A stretch of DNA of 21,731 bases, from positions 1-21,731 of the forward strand of contig JAFPBP010000035.1 in the NCBI GenBank assembly GCA_017424085.1. Reading direction: 5' to 3'. Source of the stretch: Clostridia bacterium (GTDB taxonomy: Bacteria > Bacillota > Clostridia > Oscillospirales > UBA644). Made by a program: the position numbers and the translations under genes. Below the pieces are notes generated by a model, which was not told the origin of the DNA, did no database searches, and worked only from the letters and a program-made list of their open reading frames with translations. Numbering within the stretch: position 1 is the first letter of the stretch; each line of letters begins with the position of its first letter. Below, in pieces: positions 1 to 7,581 of this stretch.

Positions 1-192
1 GGCAAACAAACCCGAGCAGAGTCCGTACAAGGATGCCGCCTTCTCTCCCGAAAACATGGCGCACAGCACCACGGCACACAGAAGATAAGGGGGATTGCAA
101 TGCCACCACAAGGGTCCCGTGCAATGCTCCACCAACCCCAGAAACAGGAACAGAATTCCAATCAGGACCCAGCGCAAAATCAACTTTTTCAT
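1..192 (-). CDS. mreD: MreD, rod-shape-determining membrane protein (N-terminal part only)
   Basis: The reading frame opens at an ATG whose first base is 192 and stays open for 64 codons to the window edge, so the 3' end is missing. The product begins MKKLILRWVLIGILFLFLG, a hydrophobic first helix, followed by a short Trp/Cys/Pro-containing loop and a second hydrophobic stretch (YLLCAVVLCAMF). This fits MreD, a small multi-spanning membrane protein of the elongasome that works with MreB and MreC in positioning cell-wall synthesis. The start codon overlaps the mreC stop (ATGA), which suggests translational coupling. Sequence similarity alone is weak for this fast-evolving family. The call rests mainly on hydrophobicity and its place directly after mreC. 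Confidence 0.82.
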   Translation of the reverse strand, partial: MKKLILRWVLIGILFLFLGLVEHCTGPLWWHCNPPYLLCAVVLCAMFSGEKAASLYGLCSGLFA

Positions 193-1028
193 GGAGCATC
201 CTCAGCAAAATCGGTAATGATGAGAACCTCCTTCAGCGAGTCGAACTCCACGGCGGGAGTAAGGACCGCGTTGAGGGACAAGCCGTTATCCTCGTAGAAA
301 AGATCGGTCACGGTCCCCAGGAGCAGTCCCTTGGGATATACACCGCCCAAGCCCGACGTATAGACCCGATCCCCGCGATTGACGGCAGAATCCTTATCCA
401 GATAGCGGATCAGGCATTCCCCGCGGATCTTCAATTCAAGAGTTCCCTCGGTGACGCCCACGTCGCCCGTGGCAAGAACCAAGGCGCCGATGGAGATCTG
501 AGGATCGATGAAGGTGGAGACCGTCGCCCAGTTCAAGCCGACCTCCACGATTTTCCCAACCAAGCCCTGCGAGGAGACCACGATATCACCCTTCTCGATG
601 CCCATGCGGGTCCCTGCATTGATCCCGAAGGACGAATCCCAGCCGTCGGTGGCAACGGTGACCACGTCGGCGGAAACGTATTCAAATTCGTAATCGGACT
701 CCAGAATGGAAAGCATTTCCCGATAGCGCTCGTTCTGAATCTTATCATACCGAGCCTCGTCCAGCTCCTTCTGCGCCTCTGCCAGCTGCTGACGGTAGCG
801 CTCGTTCTCCTCCATCAGCTCGTCATAGCGGGTGACCGAATCCACGAAATGAGTCACCTGATTCACGCACCAGGTAAAGCCCGTGCGCACGGGAGACACG
901 ATGATCCCGATCACCTGTTCATGGGGCATGGTGTGTCCGTTGACCGCAACGCACAGCATGAAGCCGAATAAAAAGCAGAGTATCAAGACAAGAACGGTAA
1001 AAAACCGTCCTCGGAAGAAAGGATTCAA
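189..1028 (-). CDS. mreC: MreC, rod-shape-determining protein
   Basis: This is a 279-residue protein with the MreC layout. It has a short cytoplasmic N-terminus, one membrane helix at about residues 9-30, a coiled coil at about 65-110 (ELMEENERYRQQLAEAQKELDEARYD region), then the extracytoplasmic beta-rich region typical of the family (GINAGTRMGIEKGDIVVSSQGLVGKI). MreC is a bitopic scaffold that links MreB filaments to the transglycosylase/transpeptidase complex outside the membrane. Length is usual for the family. The chosen start is TTG, not ATG: a strong Shine-Dalgarno (GGGAGGT, positions 1037-1043) sits 8 nt upstream and no ATG is better placed. It follows mreB by 37 nt and overlaps mreD by 4 nt. 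Confidence 0.93.
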   Translation of the reverse strand: MNPFFRGRFFTVLVLILCFLFGFMLCVAVNGHTMPHEQVIGIIVSPVRTGFTWCVNQVTHFVDSVTRYDELMEENERYRQQLAEAQKELDEARYDKIQNERYREMLSILESDYEFEYVSADVVTVATDGWDSSFGINAGTRMGIEKGDIVVSSQGLVGKIVEVGLNWATVSTFIDPQISIGALVLATGDVGVTEGTLELKIRGECLIRYLDKDSAVNRGDRVYTSGLGGVYPKGLLLGTVTDLFYEDNGLSLNAVLTPAVEFDSLKEVLIITDFAEDAP

Positions 1029-1036
1029 AACAGGGC

Positions 1037-1043
1037 ACCTCCC
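1037..1043 (-). promoter_or_regulatory. Ribosome binding site deciding the TTG start of mreC
   Basis: On the minus strand the bases read GGGAGGT, 8 nt before a TTG codon. This spacing and strength support TTG as the real initiator of mreC. Confidence 0.75.
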
Positions 1044-1065
1044 GGGTTATTGAACGCGATTTAAG

Positions 1066-2082
1066 TCAGGAAAGAATGTTTTCGTGCTGAACGCCGTGCT
1101 TGATCTGATCCCGATAACGGAAGGCATTACCCACGCCCGTAACCACGCTCTCCAGCGGGGATGCGGAATGAATACAAGCCACGCCCGTCTCCTTGGAAAG
1201 AAGCTCCTCCCAGCCGGGGAGCATACTGCCGCCCCCGACAAGAGTGATACCGCTGTCGATGATATCCGCAGCCATTTCGGGAGGGATCTTCTCCAGCGTT
1301 TGCTTGATCTGATCCACCAAAAACCGACCCGACTCGGACAGAACGTCGCGGATATCGTCGGTGGACAGAGCCACGTTTACGGGAAGTCCGCGAACGAGAT
1401 CCCGTCCGCTGACTGTCATAAAATTCACGTGACCGTCATCAAAGACCGAGCCGATGGAAAGCTTGACCTCCTCGGCGGTGCGCTCCCCGATGAGAACGCT
1501 GTGGGTCTTGCGCACGTATGCGATAATATCGCGGTCAAATTTTTTGCCGGCACAGGTGGTGGAGGTCACCGAAACGATGCCTCCCATGGAGAGGACCGAG
1601 ATCTCGGTGGTTCCCCCGCCGATATCGACCACCATCCGACCGCGAGGCTCGAAAATAGACAGCCCCGAGCCAAGCGCTGCGGCGATGGGCTTTTCCACCA
1701 CGAAGGGGACCTTTTTGACTCCTGCGGCACGCACGGCGTCAGCCACGGCGCGCTTTTCCACGGGAGTGGCACGGCAGGGAATGGAGACCACGGCAGACAC
1801 CGAGCCGAAGCCCGTACGGCAACGGCGGATATATTCCTTCAGCATCATGACCGTCTTTTCAAAATCGGCAATGACCCCATTCTGAATGGGGCTGGTCACG
1901 GTGACGGTATCGGGGGTGCGCCCGATCATATCCCGAGCATCCCGTCCCGCACAAATGTATTTTTTCGCACCGTAGGTTTCGGTGGCGATGACCGAGGGCT
2001 CGTTGAGCACGACCCCTTTATCTTTTCGATAGATCAAGGTATTGCAGGTACCCAGATCGATTCCGAATTCGTTGAGTCCCAT
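1066..2082 (-). CDS. mreB: MreB, actin-like rod-shape-determining protein
   Basis: This 338-residue protein matches MreB over its whole length. The phosphate-1 loop GIDLGTCNT is at residues 7-15, the phosphate-2 loop VVDIGGGTTEIS at about 151-162, and the adenosine-binding GGGSMLPG near 282-289. VEKPIAAALGSG around 129-140 replaces the more usual EEPxAAAIG. MreB polymerises on ATP under the membrane and directs lateral cell-wall synthesis. A good ribosome site (AAGGAGA) lies 8-9 nt before the ATG. It sits between maf (37 nt upstream) and mreC (37 nt downstream) in one operon. Mbl or MreBH paralogues are possible names, but the mreC and mreD neighbours favour MreB itself. Confidence 0.96.
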   Translation of the reverse strand: MGLNEFGIDLGTCNTLIYRKDKGVVLNEPSVIATETYGAKKYICAGRDARDMIGRTPDTVTVTSPIQNGVIADFEKTVMMLKEYIRRCRTGFGSVSAVVSIPCRATPVEKRAVADAVRAAGVKKVPFVVEKPIAAALGSGLSIFEPRGRMVVDIGGGTTEISVLSMGGIVSVTSTTCAGKKFDRDIIAYVRKTHSVLIGERTAEEVKLSIGSVFDDGHVNFMTVSGRDLVRGLPVNVALSTDDIRDVLSESGRFLVDQIKQTLEKIPPEMAADIIDSGITLVGGGSMLPGWEELLSKETGVACIHSASPLESVVTGVGNAFRYRDQIKHGVQHENILS

Positions 2083-2119
2083 GAAGCGTTCTCCTTCAAT
2101 GAATACAAAAAAAACAAGC

Positions 2120-2689
2120 TTACAACAGACGGATGCCGAACTCTCTCAGAAGATCGTCCAGCATGCTGACGGGGAGCCCCACCACGTTGGCGTAGTCTCC
2201 GTCGATATGATCCACCAAAAGGGCGCCCTTCCCCTGAATACCGTAGCTTCCGGCTTTATCGTAGGGCTCGCCCGTGCGAAGATAGGCGGAAATCGTCTCC
2301 TCGGACAGGTCCTTGAAGAAGACCTCCGTGCGGCAGATCGCCGTTTCCATCCGACCGTCGCAGGCAACCGTCACGCCGGTAAACACGAAATGAGAGCGTC
2401 CCGAAAGCTTCCGAAGCATCTCTCCCGCTTCGGCTTCTCCCTTCGGTTTTCCCAGAACGATGCCGTCCACCACCACGACCGTATCGGCAGCGATGACCAC
2501 GGACAAGGGGTTGCTTCGCGCAACCGCCGAAGCCTTGCGGACCGAGAGCTCGGACACGATCTCAATGGGATCGGTAAGATCGGTGGATTCATCCACCGCA
2601 GGAGCAATGCTCTGGAAGGATAACCCCACCTGTCGGAGCAATTCAAACCGACGGGGGGATGCGGAGGCGAGAATAAAATCCCGATTCAT
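2120..2689 (-). CDS. maf: Maf family nucleoside triphosphate pyrophosphatase (dTTP/UTP type)
   Basis: This 189-residue protein has the normal Maf length and signatures: ASASPRR at residues 8-14, AADTVVV with the catalytic Asp near 69, GKPKG at 80-84, and DKAGSYGIQG towards the C-terminus. The last motif is characteristic of the YhdE-type branch, known to hydrolyse dTTP, UTP and modified pyrimidine nucleotides, rather than the m7GTP-preferring YceF branch. It is cytoplasmic and thought to remove non-canonical nucleotides; Maf has also been tied to septum inhibition in Bacillus. The start overlaps the kinase stop by 4 nt. Maf next to mreBCD is a recurrent arrangement in Bacillota. Confidence 0.94.
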   Translation of the reverse strand: MNRDFILASASPRRFELLRQVGLSFQSIAPAVDESTDLTDPIEIVSELSVRKASAVARSNPLSVVIAADTVVVVDGIVLGKPKGEAEAGEMLRKLSGRSHFVFTGVTVACDGRMETAICRTEVFFKDLSEETISAYLRTGEPYDKAGSYGIQGKGALLVDHIDGDYANVVGLPVSMLDDLLREFGIRLL

Positions 2690-3588
2690 AAAGTTTCCTC
2701 ACATTCACGGAGAGGAATTCCCACGGTAAAGCAGGTTCCTTTCCCGATTTCACTGGTAACGTCCACCGTTCCTTCGTGAAGAAGGACGATCTGCCGCGCC
2801 AGGGACAGTCCGATCCCCGTGCCGGGAATCCCCGATTCGTCGGGATCCGCCCGATAAAAGCGCTCAAACAGATAAGGCAGGTCTTCGGCGGGAATGCCGC
2901 ATCCCGTATCGCGGACGCGGAGAAGGATCGTCTTCCCTTCCCTCGACAGAGACAGGGTGACGGTGCCGCCCTCGGGGGTATGCTTGAGAGCGTTATCCAA
3001 AAGAATGACCAGCAGCTGACGGATCCGATCGTGATCCAGAAGGACCACGGGAAGGGGCTCGCACTCCAGATCCAGAGCAACGCCCTTTCGCTCCGCCAAG
3101 GCACGAATCCCGTCCACCACCCCTTGAGCAAGGACGGTCAGATCCACGTCCCGCGGCGCAAAGGGAATGCGCCCCGTACGGAGGCGGGTCACGTCCAAAA
3201 GATCCGACACGAGACGGGTCATAGCGTCGGTTTCCCGCAGGATGCGGGCGTAATAAAGGTCGGTTTCGTCTGCGGGAACAACCCCGTCACTCAGCGCCTC
3301 GGCAGTGCCGCGCACCACGGTGAGGGGGGTCTTCAGCTCGTGGGCGACGTCGGACAAAAAGGTATCCCGTTCCCGCTCGAGAGCTGTCTGATCGGGCTGA
3401 CGCCGACGGTGACGAAGCAGCGCGAGAGCACCCGCGAGCGCTCCGATCAGAAGAACGGCGCTAACCCCGTTCAACCACCGCACCTGGGGGAAGAAAAGGG
3501 TTATAACCGACAAAACGGCACCGATAGCAATCAGCATCGGCACCGTCCCTTCGAGCAGAGTGAAACTATATTCGGTTCTGCGTCTCAT
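2686..3588 (-). CDS. Two-component sensor histidine kinase with two membrane helices and almost no external domain
   Basis: This 300-residue histidine kinase has its phospho-acceptor His at about residue 83 in HELKTPL. The ATPase domain carries the N box (LLDNALKH, Asn near 199), G1 (DTGCGI, 227-232), F box (FERFYR, 241-246) and G2 (GTGIGL, 256-261). Two hydrophobic helices at about 12-33 and 39-58 are separated by only a few residues (FPQVRW). There is therefore no room for a folded extracytoplasmic sensor, and no HAMP or PAS domain is visible before the His. Intramembrane sensing or sensing through a partner is the natural inference. It presumably phosphorylates the regulator encoded immediately upstream, with which it overlaps by 4 nt. 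The signal is unknown; placement with mreBCD points to the cell envelope. Confidence 0.93.
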   Translation of the reverse strand: MRRRTEYSFTLLEGTVPMLIAIGAVLSVITLFFPQVRWLNGVSAVLLIGALAGALALLRHRRRQPDQTALERERDTFLSDVAHELKTPLTVVRGTAEALSDGVVPADETDLYYARILRETDAMTRLVSDLLDVTRLRTGRIPFAPRDVDLTVLAQGVVDGIRALAERKGVALDLECEPLPVVLLDHDRIRQLLVILLDNALKHTPEGGTVTLSLSREGKTILLRVRDTGCGIPAEDLPYLFERFYRADPDESGIPGTGIGLSLARQIVLLHEGTVDVTSEIGKGTCFTVGIPLRECEETL

Positions 3589-4274
3589 TTCACTTCAAAT
3601 TTGTAGCCGACGCCCCAAACCGTCTTGATATCAAAGCCCACAGAATCGTCGATGTCGAGCTTGGTACGGATGCGCTTGATGTGGGTATCCACGGTACGGG
3701 TGTCGCCGAAATATTCGTATCCCCAGATGTTTTCCAGCAGGTGATCGCGGGTAAACACTCTTCCGGGATTGGTGGCAAAGAGCCACAGGATCTCGATTTC
3801 CTTCTTGGTCAGAATCACGGGCTTGCCGTTGACCGACGCCTCGTAGCTGTTCATATCGATCAACAGCCCTGCGACCTCGATCTTCTTGCTCTTTTCGTCC
3901 ACAGAATCGTCCGCAACGCGGCGAAGAACCGTCTTCACCCGCATGAGAACCTCACGGGGGCTGAAGGGCTTGATCACGTAGTCGTCCGCGCCGATATCCA
4001 GACCGAGGATGCGCTCCTGCTCCTCTGCCTTGGCGGAGATGATAATAATAGGAACGTTGGACGTCTGGCGGATCTGCTTGCAAACGTCAAAGCCGTTGAT
4101 CTTGGGCATCATGATGTCCAACAGAATCAGCGAAGGATTGCGCTCCTTAAAGAACTTCAGAGCCTGTTCGCCGTCGTAGGCACAGATGTACTGATAGCCT
4201 TCCTTCTGCGCGTAAATTTTCAGAAGATCGACGATTTCTTTGTTATCGTCGGCAATAAGAATGGTCTTTTCCAT
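3585..4274 (-). CDS. OmpR/PhoB-type response regulator
   Basis: This 229-residue regulator has two domains. The receiver domain has the acidic pair D9/D10, phospho-acceptor D53 in LLDIMMP, the switch Ser at 80 and the conserved Lys at 102 (YVIKPFSP). The C-terminal winged helix-turn-helix (about residues 130-229) ends in the family-typical VWGVGYKFEVK. I chose the ATG at 4274 because the protein then begins MEKTILIADD, and because upstream in-frame codons run into the predicted -10 element. A GGAGG lies about 12 nt upstream. It heads the operon with its kinase, maf and mreBCD, so autoregulation would also affect rod-shape genes. The gene cannot be assigned to PhoP, WalR or another named regulator by sight. 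Confidence 0.95.
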   Translation of the reverse strand: MEKTILIADDNKEIVDLLKIYAQKEGYQYICAYDGEQALKFFKERNPSLILLDIMMPKINGFDVCKQIRQTSNVPIIIISAKAEEQERILGLDIGADDYVIKPFSPREVLMRVKTVLRRVADDSVDEKSKKIEVAGLLIDMNSYEASVNGKPVILTKKEIEILWLFATNPGRVFTRDHLLENIWGYEYFGDTRTVDTHIKRIRTKLDIDDSVGFDIKTVWGVGYKFEVK

Positions 4275-4321
4275 GAATACTTGTTCCCTCCGGGTCGGGT
4301 ATTTCGTCTTAGTCCGCAAAC

Positions 4322-4350
4322 AGTATAGCACATTTTCGTCGGTTTGTCAA
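4322..4350 (-). promoter_or_regulatory. Consensus sigma-A type promoter for the regulator-kinase-maf-mreBCD operon
   Basis: On the minus strand TTGACA (4350-4345) is followed after exactly 17 bp by TATACT (4327-4322). The base pair TG one position before the -10 makes it an extended -10. The predicted transcript starts near 4315, giving a leader of roughly 40 nt before the response regulator. No other comparable promoter was seen between the operon genes. Confidence 0.85.
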
Positions 4351-4715
4351 GAAGCAGACAAAGTTTCAATAAAAAAACGACACATTTTTAACTTTTGACA
4401 CACTTGCGTTTCAGATTCGTAACAATTTCGGGAGATTTCGCCCCTGAAAATATTATGAAAAGGAAACGATTCTTTGACAAAAAAGAAAATTGAAACTAAA
4501 TTGCGACAGAGATTTTTCAAACTTGTTACAGACACAACCCTTATCACTGCAATCTTTTTCCGTCATTTCCCGAAGAAAGAAAAGAAAAAAGATCACCGCG
4601 AAAGCCCTATCCGAAGGAAGGGAGTCGATTCTGCGGTTCGGCATGCAAAAAGCCGAAAAACGAGGAGATTTTCGCCGAAAAAAGGACATTTTTTCGAACT
4701 ATAGCAGTCTCCCTA
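4351..4715. other. Non-coding stretch between divergent promoters
   Basis: This AT- and purine-rich stretch of about 365 bp lies between the two divergent promoters. A frame in phase with asnS stays open from 4490, but it lacks a ribosome site, has biased composition and lies upstream of the asnS promoter, so I do not call it coding. A TTGACA at 4474-4479 is followed after 17 bp by TAAATT (4497-4502), a weak plus-strand promoter-like pair. A small hairpin (TTCGGC and GCCGAA, about 4636-4656) lacks a U-tract. I see no T-box core, tRNA or recognisable riboswitch. Confidence 0.5.
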
Positions 4716-4744
4716 TTGTCATTCCGCGTTGTCTATGGTATAAT
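4716..4744 (+). promoter_or_regulatory. Consensus sigma-A type promoter for asnS
   Basis: TTGTCA (4716-4721) is followed after 17 bp by TATAAT (4739-4744). The predicted transcript start is near 4751, which leaves a short leader of about 45 nt. This leader is too short for a T-box and contains no visible regulatory hairpin. Confidence 0.85.
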
Positions 4745-4795
4745 ATGATATTATTATTTGTAACTAACTTCTTTTTACAAGGATGGGATACAGAA

Positions 4796-6190
4796 ATGAA
4801 ACGTACCTTTATCAACGAACTGTTTGCCTCCCCCGATGCATTCGAGGGACAGACCGTCAAGGTCTGCGGTTGGGTCCGCACCCTGCGGGACTCGAAAGCC
4901 TTTGGCTTCATCGAGCTGAACGACGGCTCCTACTTCAACGGAGTTCAGATCGTGCTGGAAGAAGCGAATATGGACAACTATAAAGAGATCGTTAAGCTGA
5001 ACGTGGGCTCTGCCGTGGAGGTGGAAGGAAATTTCATCCTCACCCCCGATATGAAGCAGCCCTTTGAGATCAAGGCGACCAAGGTAACCGTAGCGGGTGC
5101 CTCCACCCCCGATTACCCTCTGCAGAAGAAGCGTCACTCGCCCGAGTTCCTGCGCGGCATCGCTCACCTGCGTCCCCGCACGAATCTCTACTCCGCCGCC
5201 TTCCGCGTCCGTTCGGTTGCGGCGTACGCCATTCACAGATTCTTCCAGGAGCAGGGCTTTGTTTACGTCAACACCCCCATCATCACGGGAAGCGACTGCG
5301 AGGGTGCGGGCGAAATGTTCCGCGTGTCCACTCTGGACCCCGAAAATCTGCCTCTGACCGAGGACGGAAGGGTCAACTATGCGGAAGACTTTTTCGGCAA
5401 ATCCACAAACCTGACCGTTTCGGGTCAGCTGGAGGCGGAATGCTTCGCCATGGCGTTTGATAAGGTCTATACCTTCGGTCCCACCTTCCGTGCCGAAAAC
5501 TCCAACACCGCCCGTCACGCGGCGGAATTCTGGATGATCGAGCCCGAGATCGCCTTTGCGGATCTGAAGGACGATATGAATCTGGCGGAAGCCATGATCA
5601 AGTACGTCATCAAGTACGTCATGGAGAAATGCGCCGCCGATCTGGCATTCTTCAATCAGAGAGTTGACACGGGGCTTTTGGAGCGCCTGAATTCTCTGGT
5701 CAACGCGGAATTCAAGCGCGTAACCTATACCGAGGCTGTGGAGCTTCTGGAGAAATCGGGGCACAAGTTCGATTATCCCGTCTCCTGGGGCTGTGATCTG
5801 CAGACCGAGCACGAGCGCTATCTGACCGAGGAGATCTTCAAGGCTCCCGTATTCCTCACCGATTATCCCAAGGAGATCAAGGCGTTCTACATGCGCTTAA
5901 ACGACGACGGAAAGACCGTTGCCGCAACCGACCTTCTGGTCCCCGGCGTGGGCGAGATCATCGGCGGCAGCCAGCGTGAGGAGCGTCTGGACGTTCTTCT
6001 TGCCCGCATGGAAGAGCTGGGCTTGAAGGAGGAGGACTATTGGTGGTATCTGGATCTTCGCCGTTACGGCGGAACCAAGAACGCAGGCTTCGGTCTGGGC
6101 TTTGAGCGCCTGATCATGTATCTGACGGGCATCTCCAACATCCGCGACGCCATCCCGTTCCCCCGCACCGTGGGAACGGCAGAATTTTGA
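4796..6190 (+). CDS. asnS: Asparaginyl-tRNA synthetase
   Basis: This 464-residue class IIb aminoacyl-tRNA synthetase charges tRNA-Asn with asparagine using ATP in the cytoplasm. The N-terminal OB-fold anticodon-binding domain (about residues 17-100, VKVCGWVRTLRDSKAFGFIEL) precedes the catalytic core. Motif 2 (FRAENSNTARH, 231-241) and motif 3 (GFGLGFERL, 431-439) are intact. The Asn-specific pattern, as opposed to AspRS, is supported by overall length and by the IIGGSQREERLD and AGEMFRVSTL segments. The start at 4796 gives the normal N-terminus MKRTFI. An in-frame ATG at 4745 lies before the predicted transcript start and is rejected. AAGGA is about 12 nt upstream. No terminator follows, so the next gene is probably co-transcribed. 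Confidence 0.97.
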   Translation: MKRTFINELFASPDAFEGQTVKVCGWVRTLRDSKAFGFIELNDGSYFNGVQIVLEEANMDNYKEIVKLNVGSAVEVEGNFILTPDMKQPFEIKATKVTVAGASTPDYPLQKKRHSPEFLRGIAHLRPRTNLYSAAFRVRSVAAYAIHRFFQEQGFVYVNTPIITGSDCEGAGEMFRVSTLDPENLPLTEDGRVNYAEDFFGKSTNLTVSGQLEAECFAMAFDKVYTFGPTFRAENSNTARHAAEFWMIEPEIAFADLKDDMNLAEAMIKYVIKYVMEKCAADLAFFNQRVDTGLLERLNSLVNAEFKRVTYTEAVELLEKSGHKFDYPVSWGCDLQTEHERYLTEEIFKAPVFLTDYPKEIKAFYMRLNDDGKTVAATDLLVPGVGEIIGGSQREERLDVLLARMEELGLKEEDYWWYLDLRRYGGTKNAGFGLGFERLIMYLTGISNIRDAIPFPRTVGTAEF

Positions 6191-6248
6191 TCTGTGTTTT
6201 GATAGAATATACGCTCTCTACACCCTGTACACTTGAAAGGAACCCTGT

Positions 6249-7529
6249 ATGATCTCCGATTTTTCGAAAGAACAATGGTCCGCCGTCTATCGGGCGGCAA
6301 AAGATGAATTCAGCACCTATTGCACCCGTTGCCTGAACCTGGATATGTCCCGCGGCAAGCCCTCTTCCCTGCAGTTGAACGTGACCGAGGGGCTGCTCCA
6401 AGCCCTGCAGACCAACGAGGACTGCTACGGCGAGGAAGGGACCGACTACCGCAACTACGGAATTCTCAACGGCATTCCCGAGGCGCGCCGCTTTTTTGCG
6501 GAGCTGTTTGAGGTGCCCGCGGAAAACGTAGTGGTGGGAGGCAACTCCAGCCTGAATATGATGTACGACTCCATCGTTACCGCAATGCTCTTCGGCGTCC
6601 CCGGATCGGTTCGCCCCTGGAGCCGTGAGAAGAAGATCCGCTGGATCTGCCCCGCTCCCGGATACGACCGGCACTTTGCCATCTGCGAAAGCCTCGGCAT
6701 CGAAATGATCCCCGTGGAAATGAAAGCAGACGGTCCCGATATGGATCGCATCGAGGAGCTCTGTGCCGCCGACGATTCCATCAAGGGAATGTGGTCCGTG
6801 CCCAAGTACAGCAACCCCGAGGGAAAAACCTACTCCGATGAGGTGGTTCGCCGTCTGGCGTCCATGAAGGCGGCTCCCGATTTCCGCATTTATTGGGATA
6901 ACGCTTATATCGTTCACGATCTTGCCGACAAATCCGACAAGCTTCTCAACCTGTTTGACGAATGCGTCAAGGCAGGCAATCCCAACCGCGTTCTCACCTT
7001 CACCTCCACCTCCAAGATCTCCTTCCCCGGCTCGGGCGTGGCAGCCATGGCGGCAAGTGAGGACAACATCAAGGCTCTCAATGCGGTCAAGACCTTCCAG
7101 ACCATCGGCCCCGACAAGCTGAATCAGCTGCGGCACGTGCGTTACTTCAAGAACAAGCAGGGCATCGTCGAGCACATGAAGCGGCATGCGGAATATCTGC
7201 GTCCCCACTTTGACGTGGCGCTCAAGGAGCTGAATCTTCAGCTGAAGGACGACGGCTACGCCACCTGGACCGTTCCCAACGGCGGATATTTCCTGTCTCT
7301 GGATCTGGTGGACGGGAGCGCAAAGCGCGTAGAGGAGCTGATGAAGCAGGCAGGGGTCGTCATCACCCCCGCAGGGGCGGCGTTCCCCTATCATCACGAT
7401 CCCAAGGATCGCAACCTGAGAATTGCTCCCACCTATCCTCCCGTAGAAGAACTGGAGACCTGCATCCGTCTGCTCTGCGTTTGCGTCAAGCTTGCAACGG
7501 CGGAGCGGCATCTGAAAAGCGCCAACTGA
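6249..7529 (+). CDS. Aspartate aminotransferase, type Ic (PLP-dependent)
   Basis: This 426-residue fold-type I PLP enzyme resembles the Corynebacterium-type aspartate aminotransferases (family known as Asp_aminotransf/Aminotran_MocR). Matching features are LDMSRGKPS near residue 31, GTDYRNYG at 64-71, CPAPGYDRHF at 134-143, SNPEG at 188-192 and YWDNAY with the PLP-ring Asp at 217. The Schiff-base Lys is at 256 (TSTSKI), and the substrate-carboxylate Arg is at about 391 (NLRIAP). It should interconvert aspartate/2-oxoglutarate and oxaloacetate/glutamate. AAAGGA lies 7 nt before the ATG. It follows asnS by 58 nt with no terminator, which puts aspartate production and asparagine charging on one transcript. 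Substrate preference cannot be proven from the sequence. Confidence 0.9.
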   Translation: MISDFSKEQWSAVYRAAKDEFSTYCTRCLNLDMSRGKPSSLQLNVTEGLLQALQTNEDCYGEEGTDYRNYGILNGIPEARRFFAELFEVPAENVVVGGNSSLNMMYDSIVTAMLFGVPGSVRPWSREKKIRWICPAPGYDRHFAICESLGIEMIPVEMKADGPDMDRIEELCAADDSIKGMWSVPKYSNPEGKTYSDEVVRRLASMKAAPDFRIYWDNAYIVHDLADKSDKLLNLFDECVKAGNPNRVLTFTSTSKISFPGSGVAAMAASEDNIKALNAVKTFQTIGPDKLNQLRHVRYFKNKQGIVEHMKRHAEYLRPHFDVALKELNLQLKDDGYATWTVPNGGYFLSLDLVDGSAKRVEELMKQAGVVITPAGAAFPYHHDPKDRNLRIAPTYPPVEELETCIRLLCVCVKLATAERHLKSAN

Positions 7530-7540
7530 AGAATCATAGC

Positions 7541-7577
7541 AAAAAAAACGGAATGGCGCACTCAGCGTCATTCCGTT
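7541..7577 (-). terminator. Intrinsic terminator between convergent genes, best suited to the minus-strand U32 gene
   Basis: Arms 7547-7559 and 7565-7577 pair over 13 bp (one G-U) around the loop ACTCA. On the minus strand the stem is followed by a run of eight T (7548-7541), the classic intrinsic form. On the plus strand there is no U-tract, so it would stop the aminotransferase transcript less well. Confidence 0.85.
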
Positions 7578-7581
7578 ATAC

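Noticed and set aside
1084..2169. Long open frame on the plus strand opposite mreB (and similar ones opposite asnS, the U32 gene and ftsK)
   Set aside because: These are shadows of real genes caused by codon bias. They have no family motifs and no ribosome sites, and they conflict with clear genes.
4275..4331. 19-codon extension of the response regulator
   Set aside because: The upstream ATG overlaps the predicted -10 element at 4322-4327, and receiver domains start as MEKTILIADD does.
4490..4795. 102-codon in-frame extension of asnS
   Set aside because: It has no ribosome site, its Lys/Arg/Phe-rich content is unlike AsnS, and the consensus promoter at 4716-4744 lies inside it. The protein starting at 4796 has exactly the usual length.
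4751..4795. T-box leader for asnS
   Set aside because: The leader is only about 45 nt and the conserved T-box core is not present there or further upstream.
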